Positions 1 through 5,997 are shown, counted from the first letter of the stretch. The stretch: 7,098 nt of DNA from Sutterella sp. (GCA_019410445.1 DXSO01000087.1:1-7098), one strand, 5' to 3'. Made by a program: numbers and translations. Notes: a model not told the origin generated them from the letters alone.

Positions 1-378
1 GTATATGCAGGATTGGGCATCTATGACACGATGCAGTTCATCAAGCCTGACGTGCAAACGATTTGCGTGGGGATGGCCGCATCGATGGGGGCTTTCCTGT
101 TGGCAGCGGGAGCCAAGGGCAAGCGCTATTCCTTGCCGAATTCGCGCATTATGATTCACCAGCCTTCGGGCGGAAGTCGGGGTATGGCCAGTGACATTCA
201 GATCCAGGCTCGCGAAATTCAGGATCTGAAGGGATTGCTCAACGGCATCCTTGCCGAACGGACTGGAAAGCCGTTGGAAGAGGTCGTCCGTGACACGGAT
301 CGCGACTATTACATGAGTCCGACCGAAGCGTTGGAGTACGGTCTCATCGATCGCATCTACACTCGTCGAGGCGAGTAA
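1..378 (+). CDS. clpP: ATP-dependent Clp protease proteolytic subunit ClpP (5' end cut off by the window)
   Basis: This is the serine peptidase that forms the barrel-shaped tetradecamer of the ClpXP and ClpAP cytosolic proteases. The reading frame is open from base 1, so the gene begins upstream. The visible 125 residues carry the full catalytic triad: Ser28 in GMAASMGA (codon 82-84), His53 in MIHQP (157-159) and Asp102 in DTDRD (304-306). The spacing of 25 and 49 residues equals that of E. coli Ser97, His122 and Asp171. From that alignment roughly 70-85 N-terminal residues are missing, including the axial loops and any propeptide. The protein ends LIDRIYTRRGE at a TAA, close to the normal ClpP C-terminus. 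clpX follows 47 bases later on the same strand with no terminator visible between them, so the two are probably co-transcribed. Identity is very secure from near-continuous similarity to E. coli ClpP. An internal TTG at 13 is not a start. Confidence 0.97.
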   Translation, partial: VYAGLGIYDTMQFIKPDVQTICVGMAASMGAFLLAAGAKGKRYSLPNSRIMIHQPSGGSRGMASDIQIQAREIQDLKGLLNGILAERTGKPLEEVVRDTDRDYYMSPTEALEYGLIDRIYTRRGE

Positions 379-406
379 TTTAGTAAACAGAATATTCTTT
401 CTCTGA

Positions 407-413
407 AGAAAGG
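407..413 (+). promoter_or_regulatory. Shine-Dalgarno sequence of clpX
   Basis: AGAAAGG lies 12 bases before the ATG at 426 and only 3 bases before an in-frame TTG at 417. Neither spacing is ideal. The ATG is favoured because 3 bases is too close for normal initiation and because the zinc-binding domain then begins at residue 9, as expected for ClpX. Confidence 0.5.
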
Positions 414-425
414 CTTTTGACTTTC

Positions 426-1745
426 ATGGACAACAGAAACGATCTTCGCTGCTCTATTTGCGGACGTCATAAAAATGATGTCGAAACGCTTATTGACACG
501 CACCGGGGTTTTTATGTGTGTGATCGGTGCATTCGAGGGCTGATGCAGGCCATCGGAGGCAGCACGGCAGCCTCTGCGGATGCCGGCAGTGCGCCGGCGC
601 AGGCAGAAGGTTCGGTCGTGGCTGATATTTTGTCGGCTCCCATTCCGACGCCCCAGCAGCTGTACGATCATCTTGATGGTTATGTGATTGGTCAGAAGCG
701 GGCAAAACGCGTATTGTCCGTGGCTGTGTACAACCATTACAAGCGACTCAAGCACAAAATGTCGGCCGAGGATGTCGAACTGCAGAAGTCAAATATTCTG
801 TTGGTGGGACCGACGGGCTCAGGTAAAACGCTTTTGGCTCAGACGCTTGCTCGCACGTTGAACGTGCCGTTTGCCATTGCTGATGCCACGACGCTGACAG
901 AGGCCGGTTATGTGGGCGAGGATGTTGAAAACATCATCCATAAGCTGCTGTTGTCGGCCGACGGCGATGTGGAACGCGCGCAGTGCGGTATTGTGTACCT
1001 CGATGAAATCGACAAGATTGCCCGCAAAAGCGAAAATCCCTCGATTACGCGTGATGTTTCCGGCGAAGGTGTGCAGCAGGCCTTGCTTAAGCTGATTGAA
1101 GGAACGGTTTGCAATGTTCCTGCCGAAGGCGGCCGCAAGAATCCTCGTGGGAAGATGGTGGCGGTTGATACCAGCAATATTCTTTTTATTTGCGGCGGAG
1201 CTTTTGATGGTTTGGAAAAGATCGTTCGCCGTCGTTCAGTCAAAAGCGGAATTGGGTTTGGCGCTCAGGTGCATAGTGAATCACAGGAAACACTTACCGA
1301 GCTTTATGCGCATGCCGAGCCGACTGACCTAGTGAAATATGGTCTCATTCCTGAATTGGTTGGACGTCTTCCGGTCGTGGCCACGTTGGAGGAGTTGGAT
1401 GAGAGCGCATTCGTGTCGATTTTGACTGAGCCCAAAAATGCGCTTATCAAGCAGTTTGCAGAGCTCTTTGCGATGGAAGGCGTGAAATTTGAAGTACAGC
1501 CCGAAGCATTGCGAGCAATTGCCCATAAGGCTATGCAGCGTAAAACAGGGGCTCGCGGTTTGCGCAGCATTGTTGAAGCGGCTTTGCTGGATGCCATGTT
1601 TGAGGTGCCGGCTGCTGCGGATATTGGATGCGTAAGACTTGTGGCTGTGGGAGAGGCTAAAAACGGAGAAGTGAAGGCTGAACTCATCAAAGGAGAGCGA
1701 ATGCCTACAAATAACGCTTCCGACGCTGAACAAGTCCAGGCCTAA
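426..1745 (+). CDS. clpX: ATP-dependent Clp protease ATP-binding subunit ClpX
   Basis: AAA+ unfoldase hexamer that recognises tagged proteins in the cytosol, unfolds them and threads them into ClpP. From ATG 426 it has 439 residues, close to the usual 420-430. Visible in order: a Cys4 zinc-binding domain (C9, C12, C32, C35); a low-complexity Ala-rich linker (about 47-65); Walker A GPTGSGKT (128-135); pore-1 loop GYVGED (161-166); Walker B VYLDEID (190-196); the pore-2 region DVSGEGVQQ; the ClpP-docking IGF loop (276-278); an arginine finger in VGRLP (R314); and sensor 2 in KTGARGLR (373-380). Every part needed for ClpP-coupled unfolding is present. The oddity is the entry loop: E. coli has GGRKHP, this protein has GGRKNP (237-239), and the residues that follow also diverge. 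The start could be TTG 417, adding three residues. No promoter is seen before it, so it probably shares the clpP transcript. Confidence 0.97.
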   Translation: MDNRNDLRCSICGRHKNDVETLIDTHRGFYVCDRCIRGLMQAIGGSTAASADAGSAPAQAEGSVVADILSAPIPTPQQLYDHLDGYVIGQKRAKRVLSVAVYNHYKRLKHKMSAEDVELQKSNILLVGPTGSGKTLLAQTLARTLNVPFAIADATTLTEAGYVGEDVENIIHKLLLSADGDVERAQCGIVYLDEIDKIARKSENPSITRDVSGEGVQQALLKLIEGTVCNVPAEGGRKNPRGKMVAVDTSNILFICGGAFDGLEKIVRRRSVKSGIGFGAQVHSESQETLTELYAHAEPTDLVKYGLIPELVGRLPVVATLEELDESAFVSILTEPKNALIKQFAELFAMEGVKFEVQPEALRAIAHKAMQRKTGARGLRSIVEAALLDAMFEVPAAADIGCVRLVAVGEAKNGEVKAELIKGERMPTNNASDAEQVQA

Positions 1746-1796
1746 TTTCGCAGGTGCTCGCAATGAGCATATGCCGAAGTATTAATAGATCAAAAA

Positions 1797-1821
1797 GGGA
1801 ATGTCCGTTAAGGATATTCCC
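1797..1821 (+). other. Stem-loop downstream of clpX
   Basis: GGGAATGTCC (1797-1806) pairs with GGATATTCCC (1812-1821) over ten positions, with one G-U pair, around the 5-base loop GTTAA. It starts 51 bases after the clpX stop. It may be a weak or Rho-assisted terminator, a 3'-end stabiliser, or a DNA operator dyad. Five A precede it and no T-run follows on the + strand, so if it terminates intrinsically it would do so on the - strand, where no gene is seen. Confidence 0.6.
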
Positions 1822-2006
1822 AATGATCCTCTGTTCGGAAGGCCGACTTTTGAGGTTTTGACTGATTGTCGGACATTCTTGAACAATTCACTGCAAACGA
1901 ACAACCCCAGTGCAAGCTCGTCTTGGGGAGTTCCTAAAATGAGCTGACACGCATTCCGGTCGCTGTTTCAGTATTGGACGAGTGCGCATTGAATTTGCAG
2001 ATGCCG

Positions 2007-2037
2007 CTTGAAAAATGTCTTGATTGCCTCCATATAA
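2007..2037 (+). promoter_or_regulatory. Probable sigma-32 (RpoH) heat-shock promoter of lon
   Basis: CTTGAAA (2007-2013) matches the sigma-32 -35 box. After 14 bases comes CTCCATAT (2028-2035), which matches CCCCATnT at all but one position and continues as AA. The spacing lies within the known 11-16 base range. Transcription should begin near 2042-2046, giving a leader of about 35-40 bases before ATG 2081. E. coli lon is a known sigma-32 gene with a CCCCATATA -10 box, so the placement fits the function. Confidence 0.78.
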
Positions 2038-2080
2038 GCAACCCGGAAAAGTATTTTCTTCGATTGCGAGAAAACCATTT

Positions 2081-4597
2081 ATGACAGAAAACATTAACGC
2101 CACAACAGTAGACACGATGAAGGCACCTTTGCTTCCCATTCGCGATCTGGTGGTGTTTCCCCATACGGTATTGCCGTTGTTTATTGGACGCCCTCTGACG
2201 ATTCGCTCTGTTCGTACAGCTATGAACGGCGATCGAAAGATTGCACTGGTGACGCAAAAAGAAAGCGGTAGAGATGATCCCGGTTTGGATGATGTTTATA
2301 AAACCGGTACTCTTGCGCGTATTTTGCAAATGCTCAAGCTTCCCGATGGGACGTTGAAAGTCTTGGTTGAAGCTGACGAGCGTATTGACATCCAGAACAT
2401 TGAGTCTCATCCCAAAGAGGGATACAGCGCGACGTACAAGTTGCATCCGTGCGTTATTCAAGGCACCGTCAATGAGGAGGCCTCGCGACGGGCTGTTTTG
2501 CAGCGTTTCATCGAGTATGCCCAGGAAAGCAAGAAGCTGCCCGATGACGTGATTCAGCCGATTCGCGAAAGCGCCACGGCGATGGCTCTGGCTGATGCTG
2601 TTGCCAGCCAACTGCCGGTTGACAATGCCCGCAAGCAAAAGATTCTTGACCAGACGACGCTGCAAGGTTGTCTTAACGAAATCATCGATATCCTTGATAA
2701 GGAAATGGATATTTTGGCCGTAGAACGCCGCATCCATGGCCGAGTCAAGAAGCAGATGGACAAGAATCAGCGCAATTATTATCTCAACGAACAAATCAAG
2801 GCGATCCGTAAAGAACTTGGTGCCGACGATGAAAGCGTTGAAGGCAATGATGAAATTGCTGCTTTGCGTGAAAAGATCAAGGCTTGCGGAATGCCTGCAA
2901 AAACCGAGGAAAAGGCACTTGAGGAGCTCAATAAGCTCAAGCAGATGTCGCCCTCGAATGCTGAGGCTACCGTTGTCCGCGGATATATCGAGACCTTGAT
3001 TTCTTTGCCGTGGAACGAGAAGACGGAAGTCAATAAGGATCTAAAGAAAGCAGAAGAAATTCTGAATGCGGATCACTGGGGACTGGAAAAGGTCAAAGAA
3101 CGCATCCTTGAGTATCTTGCGGTACAGCGTCGAGTCGATAAGATCAAGTCTCCGATTTTGTGTTTGGTGGGCGCACCCGGTGTGGGTAAGACCAGTCTCG
3201 GTGAATCGATAGCGCGTGCAACCGGACGCAAGTATGTGCGTGTGGCTTTGGGTGGAGTTCAGGATTCAAGTGATATCCGCGGTCATCGACGCACCTACAT
3301 TGGTTCTATGCCTGGAAAAATTATTCAGGCGATGGCTAAAGTCGGGGTCAAGAATCCGTTGTTCCTGTTGGACGAAATTGACAAACTCGGTTCAGGAGTC
3401 CGCGGAGATCCCTCGGCAGCATTGCTTGAGGTTCTTGATCCGGAACAAAACAGAGAGTTTGAAGATCACTATGTTGATGTTGGTTTCGATCTCTCTGACG
3501 TTATGTTTGTGGCCACGAGCAACAGCTACTCGATTGATCCGCCGCTTTTGGATCGAATGGAGACGATTGATCTTGCCGGTTACACGGAAGACGAAAAAGT
3601 ACACATTGCTATGGAGCATTTGCTGCCGAAGCAAATGCGCCTGAATGGGCTGAAGAAGACAGAGGCCGAGGTTACTCAAGAAGCAGTTGTGGACATCATT
3701 CGTTATTACACGCGTGAAGCCGGTGTTCGTGGTCTGGAACGAAGCATCAGCAAGATCTTGCGCAAGATTGTGCGAGAGCAATGCGAACGCGAGGATGCTT
3801 TGAAAGCCCAGGCTGCAGAGAAGGCAACCGAGTCAGGAGATACGAAGCGTGTTGCCAAGCCGCGTGTACGAAAAGTACGCGTGACTTCCAAGAACCTTCA
3901 TGCTTATTTGGGAGTGCGCAAGTTTAATTTTGGTGTTGCTCCGACGGAAGCACGAGTCGGACAGGTCAATGGTTTGGCTTGGACGAGTGTGGGGGGCGAC
4001 ACGCTTGCGGTGGAGGCGGTGTGTTTCCCTGGACGCGGCAATGTGGTGCGCACGGGATCGCTTGGTGACGTGATGAAAGAAAGCGTGCAGGCTGCATTGA
4101 GTGTGGTTCGTGCGCGTGCGGCCAAGTTGGGCATCGATCCGGAAGTGTTTGCCAAGACTGATTGGCATGTTCATTTCCCGGAAGGAGCCGTTCCTAAGGA
4201 TGGTCCGAGTGCCGGTGCAGCAATCACGACGGCGTTGGCTTCAGCTATTACCGGAATTGCTGTTCGCAGTGACATTGCGATGACCGGGGAAATTACGCTG
4301 CGTGGCGAGGTGCTTGAGATTGGCGGCTTGAAAGAAAAGCTTTTGGCAGCTGTCAGAGCGGGTATCAAAAAAGTGCTGATACCGGAAGAAAACGTCAAAG
4401 ATCTTGAGGAAGTACCTGATAACGTCAAACAAGCCGTGGAAATTGTGCCTGTGCGCTGGATTGACAAAGTGCTCGAAGAGGCTCTTGTCAGCCAGCCGGT
4501 GCCGATTGATCCGAATAAGAAGGCGGTTTCTGATGTTTTGCCTCAGAAGGCTTCCGAAAATGAGCCGACTTCGACCGGAGATCACTGCAATTGCTGA
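2081..4597 (+). CDS. lon: ATP-dependent Lon protease (LonA type)
   Basis: Homohexameric AAA+ serine protease that degrades misfolded and short-lived regulatory proteins in the cytosol. It has 838 residues against 784 in E. coli. Domains: N-terminal substrate-recognition domain (about 12-200, opening LLPIRDLVVFPH), a long coiled-coil region (about 200-300), AAA+ module with Walker A GAPGVGKT (364-371), pore loop YIGSMPG, Walker B LFLLDEID (427-434), then the protease domain with catalytic Ser710 in PKDGPSAG and Lys753 in GLKEKLL. The Ser-Lys spacing of 43 equals E. coli S679/K722. The extra length comes mainly from a charged linker (about 567-600) before the protease domain and a 36-residue tail ending HCNC. 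ATG 2081 is chosen because the upstream in-frame TTG at 2024 lies inside the heat-shock promoter. Its ribosome site (GCGAG, 2066-2070) is weak. A strong terminator follows, so lon can be a single-gene unit. Confidence 0.97.
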   Translation: MTENINATTVDTMKAPLLPIRDLVVFPHTVLPLFIGRPLTIRSVRTAMNGDRKIALVTQKESGRDDPGLDDVYKTGTLARILQMLKLPDGTLKVLVEADERIDIQNIESHPKEGYSATYKLHPCVIQGTVNEEASRRAVLQRFIEYAQESKKLPDDVIQPIRESATAMALADAVASQLPVDNARKQKILDQTTLQGCLNEIIDILDKEMDILAVERRIHGRVKKQMDKNQRNYYLNEQIKAIRKELGADDESVEGNDEIAALREKIKACGMPAKTEEKALEELNKLKQMSPSNAEATVVRGYIETLISLPWNEKTEVNKDLKKAEEILNADHWGLEKVKERILEYLAVQRRVDKIKSPILCLVGAPGVGKTSLGESIARATGRKYVRVALGGVQDSSDIRGHRRTYIGSMPGKIIQAMAKVGVKNPLFLLDEIDKLGSGVRGDPSAALLEVLDPEQNREFEDHYVDVGFDLSDVMFVATSNSYSIDPPLLDRMETIDLAGYTEDEKVHIAMEHLLPKQMRLNGLKKTEAEVTQEAVVDIIRYYTREAGVRGLERSISKILRKIVREQCEREDALKAQAAEKATESGDTKRVAKPRVRKVRVTSKNLHAYLGVRKFNFGVAPTEARVGQVNGLAWTSVGGDTLAVEAVCFPGRGNVVRTGSLGDVMKESVQAALSVVRARAAKLGIDPEVFAKTDWHVHFPEGAVPKDGPSAGAAITTALASAITGIAVRSDIAMTGEITLRGEVLEIGGLKEKLLAAVRAGIKKVLIPEENVKDLEEVPDNVKQAVEIVPVRWIDKVLEEALVSQPVPIDPNKKAVSDVLPQKASENEPTSTGDHCNC

Positions 4598-4623
4598 TAG
4601 CGCTGTGTTTGTGATGCGGTAAG

Positions 4624-4663
4624 AAAGTGCCCGTTGGAGTTTGTTTCCTGCGGGCACTTTTGT
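4624..4663 (+). terminator. Intrinsic terminator of lon
   Basis: AAAGTGCCCG (4624-4633) pairs perfectly with CGGGCACTTT (4651-4660) around a 17-base loop, and the stem runs into TTTT (4658-4661) then GT. It starts 27 bases after the lon stop codon and separates lon from the HU gene. Confidence 0.9.
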
Positions 4664-4824
4664 ATGGGCACGGTTGTGAGAAAAGACAATTCTTAAAAAG
4701 GATTGCATCAATCTACCAGGTACGATAATCAAGCAATCAGGTGAGGATTTGTAAGACAAAGTCTTCGGATTTGAGGTGAAAAGCACACATTGCCTTGTTT
4801 TTCGGGTCAAGTGATGGTTTTTAT
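4664..4824 (+). other. lon-HU gene intergenic stretch without a recognisable element
   Basis: I see no gene here. There is a small AAGAC/GTCTT hairpin (4753-4765) and a GATAAT (4724-4729) with a TTGCAT 15 bases upstream. That spacing is too short to call a promoter with confidence. Confidence 0.5.
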
Positions 4825-4853
4825 TTGGTGCTCTTGCTTTTTTCGTTTATAGT
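4825..4853 (+). promoter_or_regulatory. Probable sigma-70 promoter of the HU gene
   Basis: TTGGTG (4825-4830) and TATAGT (4848-4853) are separated by the ideal 17 bases. The -10 box matches consensus at 5 of 6 positions and the -35 box at 3 of 6. Predicted start is near 4860, giving a leader of about 48 bases that contains a small GCCC-TGAT-GGGC hairpin (4874-4885) and the Shine-Dalgarno AAGGG (4895-4899). Confidence 0.65.
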
Positions 4854-4907
4854 GCTGAAGAATTTTTGATCTCGCCCTGATGGGCCAATTTTGGAAGGGA
4901 AAAACCC

Positions 4908-5180
4908 ATGAATAAGAACGAATTGATCGAACAGATCGCCGTATCTGCTGACATTACGAAGGCCAAGGCAGGTTTGGCTTTGGATGCATTCATCGAAGCA
5001 GTGACGAATTCTCTGAAAAAGGGCGAGGAAGTTTCTCTGGTGGGCTTCGGTACGTTTGCAGTTTCCGAACGCGCTGAACGTACGGGACGCAATCCTCAGA
5101 CCGGAGAGGCCATTAAGATTGCTGCCAGCAAACAGCCGAAATTCCGCGCTGGCAAAAAATTAAAAGATGCTGTACAATAA
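4908..5180 (+). CDS. hupB: DNA-binding protein HU (beta-type)
   Basis: Small basic nucleoid protein that binds and bends DNA without strong sequence preference, as a dimer. It has 90 residues, exactly the family length. The N-terminal helices (about 1-45) form the dimer core; GFGTF (46-50) begins the beta-sheet; the DNA-embracing arm holds GRNPQTG (60-66) with the intercalating Pro63; and the C-terminus KFRAGKKLKDAV is typical. The start is well supported by AAGGG 8 bases upstream of ATG 4908. The position after lon matches the hupB locus of enterobacteria and betaproteobacteria, so the symbol rests on context as well as sequence. IHF subunits are less likely: the N-terminus MNKNELIEQIA and the 90-residue length fit HU better. 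No terminator separates it from the tRNA gene 26 bases downstream. Promoter and leader lie in 4825-4907. Confidence 0.95.
   Translation: MNKNELIEQIAVSADITKAKAGLALDAFIEAVTNSLKKGEEVSLVGFGTFAVSERAERTGRNPQTGEAIKIAASKQPKFRAGKKLKDAVQ
5150..5178 (+). promoter_or_regulatory. Possible tRNA promoter inside the end of the HU gene
   Basis: TACAAT (5173-5178) matches the -10 consensus at 5 of 6 positions. TGGCAA (5150-5155) lies 17 bases upstream but matches TTGACA at only 3 of 6. Transcription would start near 5185, about 20 bases before the tRNA. The element overlaps the last codons of the HU gene, so it may be a coincidence of coding sequence. Confidence 0.35.
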
Positions 5181-5206
5181 CGAACTCATCTGACAGAAAA
5201 AGAGAT

Positions 5207-5282
5207 GGATGCTTAGCTCAGTTGGTAGAGCGGCGCCCTTACAAGGCGTAGGTCGGGAGTTCGAGACTCTCAGCATCCACCA
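5207..5282 (+). tRNA. tRNA-Val (anticodon TAC)
   Basis: A complete 76-base cloverleaf with encoded CCA. The acceptor stem GGATGCT (5207-5213) pairs with AGCATCC (5272-5278), followed by A and CCA (5280-5282). The D arm is GCTC-AGTTGGTAGA-GC. The anticodon stem GCGCC/GGCGT closes the loop CTTACAA with anticodon TAC at 5240-5242, reading GTA and, by wobble, other valine codons. The T arm GGGAG-TTCGAGA-CTCTC contains the conserved TTCGA. It sits 26 bases after the HU gene and shares the terminator behind it, an order common in Burkholderiales. No copy of its 3' end is seen downstream, so there is no sign of an integrated element using it as an attachment site. Confidence 0.97.
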
Positions 5283-5298
5283 CTCAATCTGCACAAAG

Positions 5299-5329
5299 CC
5301 CCGAATATGTTGATATTGCGGGGTTTTTT
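5299..5329 (+). terminator. Intrinsic terminator after tRNA-Val
   Basis: CCCCG plus AATAT (5299-5308) pairs with ATATT, a bulged G, and CGGGG (5313-5323) around a GTTG loop, giving ten base pairs. Six T follow (5324-5329). It starts 17 bases after the tRNA CCA and probably ends both the tRNA-only and the HU-tRNA transcripts. Confidence 0.93.
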
Positions 5330-5632
5330 GTTGTCTGTGATTTTATTGGTATTCGAGACAAGTGTGATCATCCGACTGCTTTCTCGGCAACACTTTGAGT
5401 AAACCAAAGAAACTGATTTCCTGCTTGATCTGCCCTTGCGGGTAGAGGGTGGTCTGCAAACAGCTTTGTACGCAATTGGCTTTTGCCACGGCTTACGATA
5501 AAACCGCAAGGTGCAGCGCACTATGGGACAACCTGATCCTATTGGTTTAAGCTTTCGAAAAGTCGTTATGGAATCAGAATGGGGAGGGAATACCCTTTCA
5601 GCTAAACAGCTGATTCTAGGCACTTTACTTTA

Positions 5633-5661
5633 TTGACAGTGTCGGTAAGGCGCGCTACCTT
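5633..5661 (+). promoter_or_regulatory. Candidate sigma-70 promoter of the binding-protein leader
   Basis: A perfect -35 box TTGACA (5633-5638) is followed 17 bases later by TACCTT (5656-5661), which keeps the most conserved T, A and final T of the -10 box. Predicted start is near 5668, giving a leader of about 340 bases before ATG 6010. It is the best promoter I see in the gap. Confidence 0.5.
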
Positions 5662-5830
5662 TAAAAAACAGTTTGCCCGAAAGGGTGTTCATACTCGACA
5701 GACACAGACATGACGCTTCATCGACTGATTATTGCTGCTTTGAGCCTTTCTGAAAAGGTTCATGGTCGACTGCGTCTGTTGCCCTTGTCTTTGTTGGCGG
5801 TACGACTGTTGTTGCCGCTGACACCGAGGG

Positions 5831-5854
5831 CATGCGTTTGTGCGTCGACGCATG
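5831..5854 (+). promoter_or_regulatory. Hairpin whose loop is complementary to the downstream terminator arm
   Basis: CATGCGT (5831-5837) pairs perfectly with ACGCATG (5848-5854), leaving the 10-base loop TTGTGCGTCG (5838-5847). Loop bases 5838-5846 can pair with 5962-5970 (GACGCACAG) by eight Watson-Crick pairs and one G-U. That target is the 5' arm of the terminator before the binding-protein gene. The segment also contains the 12-base palindrome TGCGTCGACGCA (5841-5852), so part of the complementarity could be a by-product of a DNA operator. Confidence 0.45.
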
Positions 5855-5863
5855 AATCCGGGG

Positions 5864-5907
5864 TCTAGAAAGTGCGGATCCCTAACATTAGAGAGCACTT
5901 TCATAGA
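5864..5907 (+). other. Long-armed inverted repeat in the candidate leader
   Basis: TCTAGAAAGTGC (5864-5875) pairs with GCACTTTC (5895-5902) and TAGA (5904-5907): twelve pairs interrupted only by bulged A5903, around a 19-base loop. No T-run follows on the + strand, so it is not an obvious terminator. It lies between the loop-displaying hairpin and the terminator and could be a structural element of the leader or an operator. Confidence 0.5.
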
Positions 5908-5960
5908 ATCCTCGCAGTAACCTCAGTCTGCAATAGGTAGGAAAATCAAAATTCAACGAT

Positions 5961-5997
5961 AGACGCACAGTCCGAAAGGAGTGTGCGTTTTTTATTT
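5961..5997 (+). terminator. Intrinsic terminator (attenuator) directly before the binding-protein gene
   Basis: ACGCACA (5963-5969) pairs with TGTGCGT (5982-5988). After a G-G mismatch the stem continues as TCC/GGA capped by a GAAA tetraloop (5974-5977). Six T (5988-5993), then ATTT, follow. No + strand gene precedes it for nearly 700 bases and the Shine-Dalgarno of the next gene starts at 5998, so it should stop transcripts entering that gene unless relieved. That is the signature of attenuation. Confidence 0.85.

Larger units (their letters stand above)
1746..2080 (+). other. clpX-lon intergenic region, non-coding
   Basis: These 335 bases hold no convincing gene. Present are a 10-bp stem-loop (1797-1821), a possible alternative helix between 1799-1807 and 1870-1878, a weaker CCCCA/TGGGG hairpin (1905-1909 with 1924-1928), and the heat-shock promoter of lon (2007-2035). 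Neither hairpin is followed by a run of T, so no classical intrinsic terminator closes clpX. Read-through into lon is therefore possible. Confidence 0.7.
5330..5960 (+). other. Long intergenic region without a convincing gene; second half is a candidate leader
   Basis: No reading frame here has both a plausible start and recognisable protein content. The first part (5330-5630) has an 8-bp inverted repeat, CCTTGCGG (5434-5441) with CCGCAAGG (5504-5511), and GAATCAG (5571-5577) with CTGATTC (5610-5616). The second part carries a candidate promoter and several hairpins, listed separately, and probably forms the long leader of the gene at 6010. In many Burkholderiales the peptidyl-prolyl isomerase gene ppiD follows HU and tRNA-Val; it is not here. 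Confidence 0.55.

Noticed and set aside
1878..1910. CTTGAA (1878-1883) with CCCCAG (1905-1910) as a second sigma-32 promoter.
   Set aside because: The 21-base spacer is longer than the known range for sigma-32 promoters.
2024..2080. TTG 2024 as a start giving 19 extra Lon residues.
   Set aside because: It lies between the -35 and -10 boxes of the heat-shock promoter, so it would not be on that transcript, and the extra residues are not part of the Lon family.
1934..2794. A 286-codon open frame on the - strand opposite the start of lon.
   Set aside because: It runs through the lon promoter and through clearly conserved Lon coding sequence, and its translation resembles no known protein. It is a shadow of lon.
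5270..5623. A 117-codon frame on the - strand.
   Set aside because: It reads into the tRNA and through its terminator, and the translation shows no recognisable domain.
5710..5868. A 52-codon Leu-rich frame on the + strand.
   Set aside because: There is no Shine-Dalgarno before ATG 5710, its Leu run reflects repeated CTG/TTG triplets, and it overlaps the structured leader. A neighbouring frame (5754-5852) looks like a signal peptide but has no start.
5207..5960. tRNA-Val as an attachment site for a genomic island.
   Set aside because: No direct repeat of the tRNA 3' end and no integrase gene are visible in the window.
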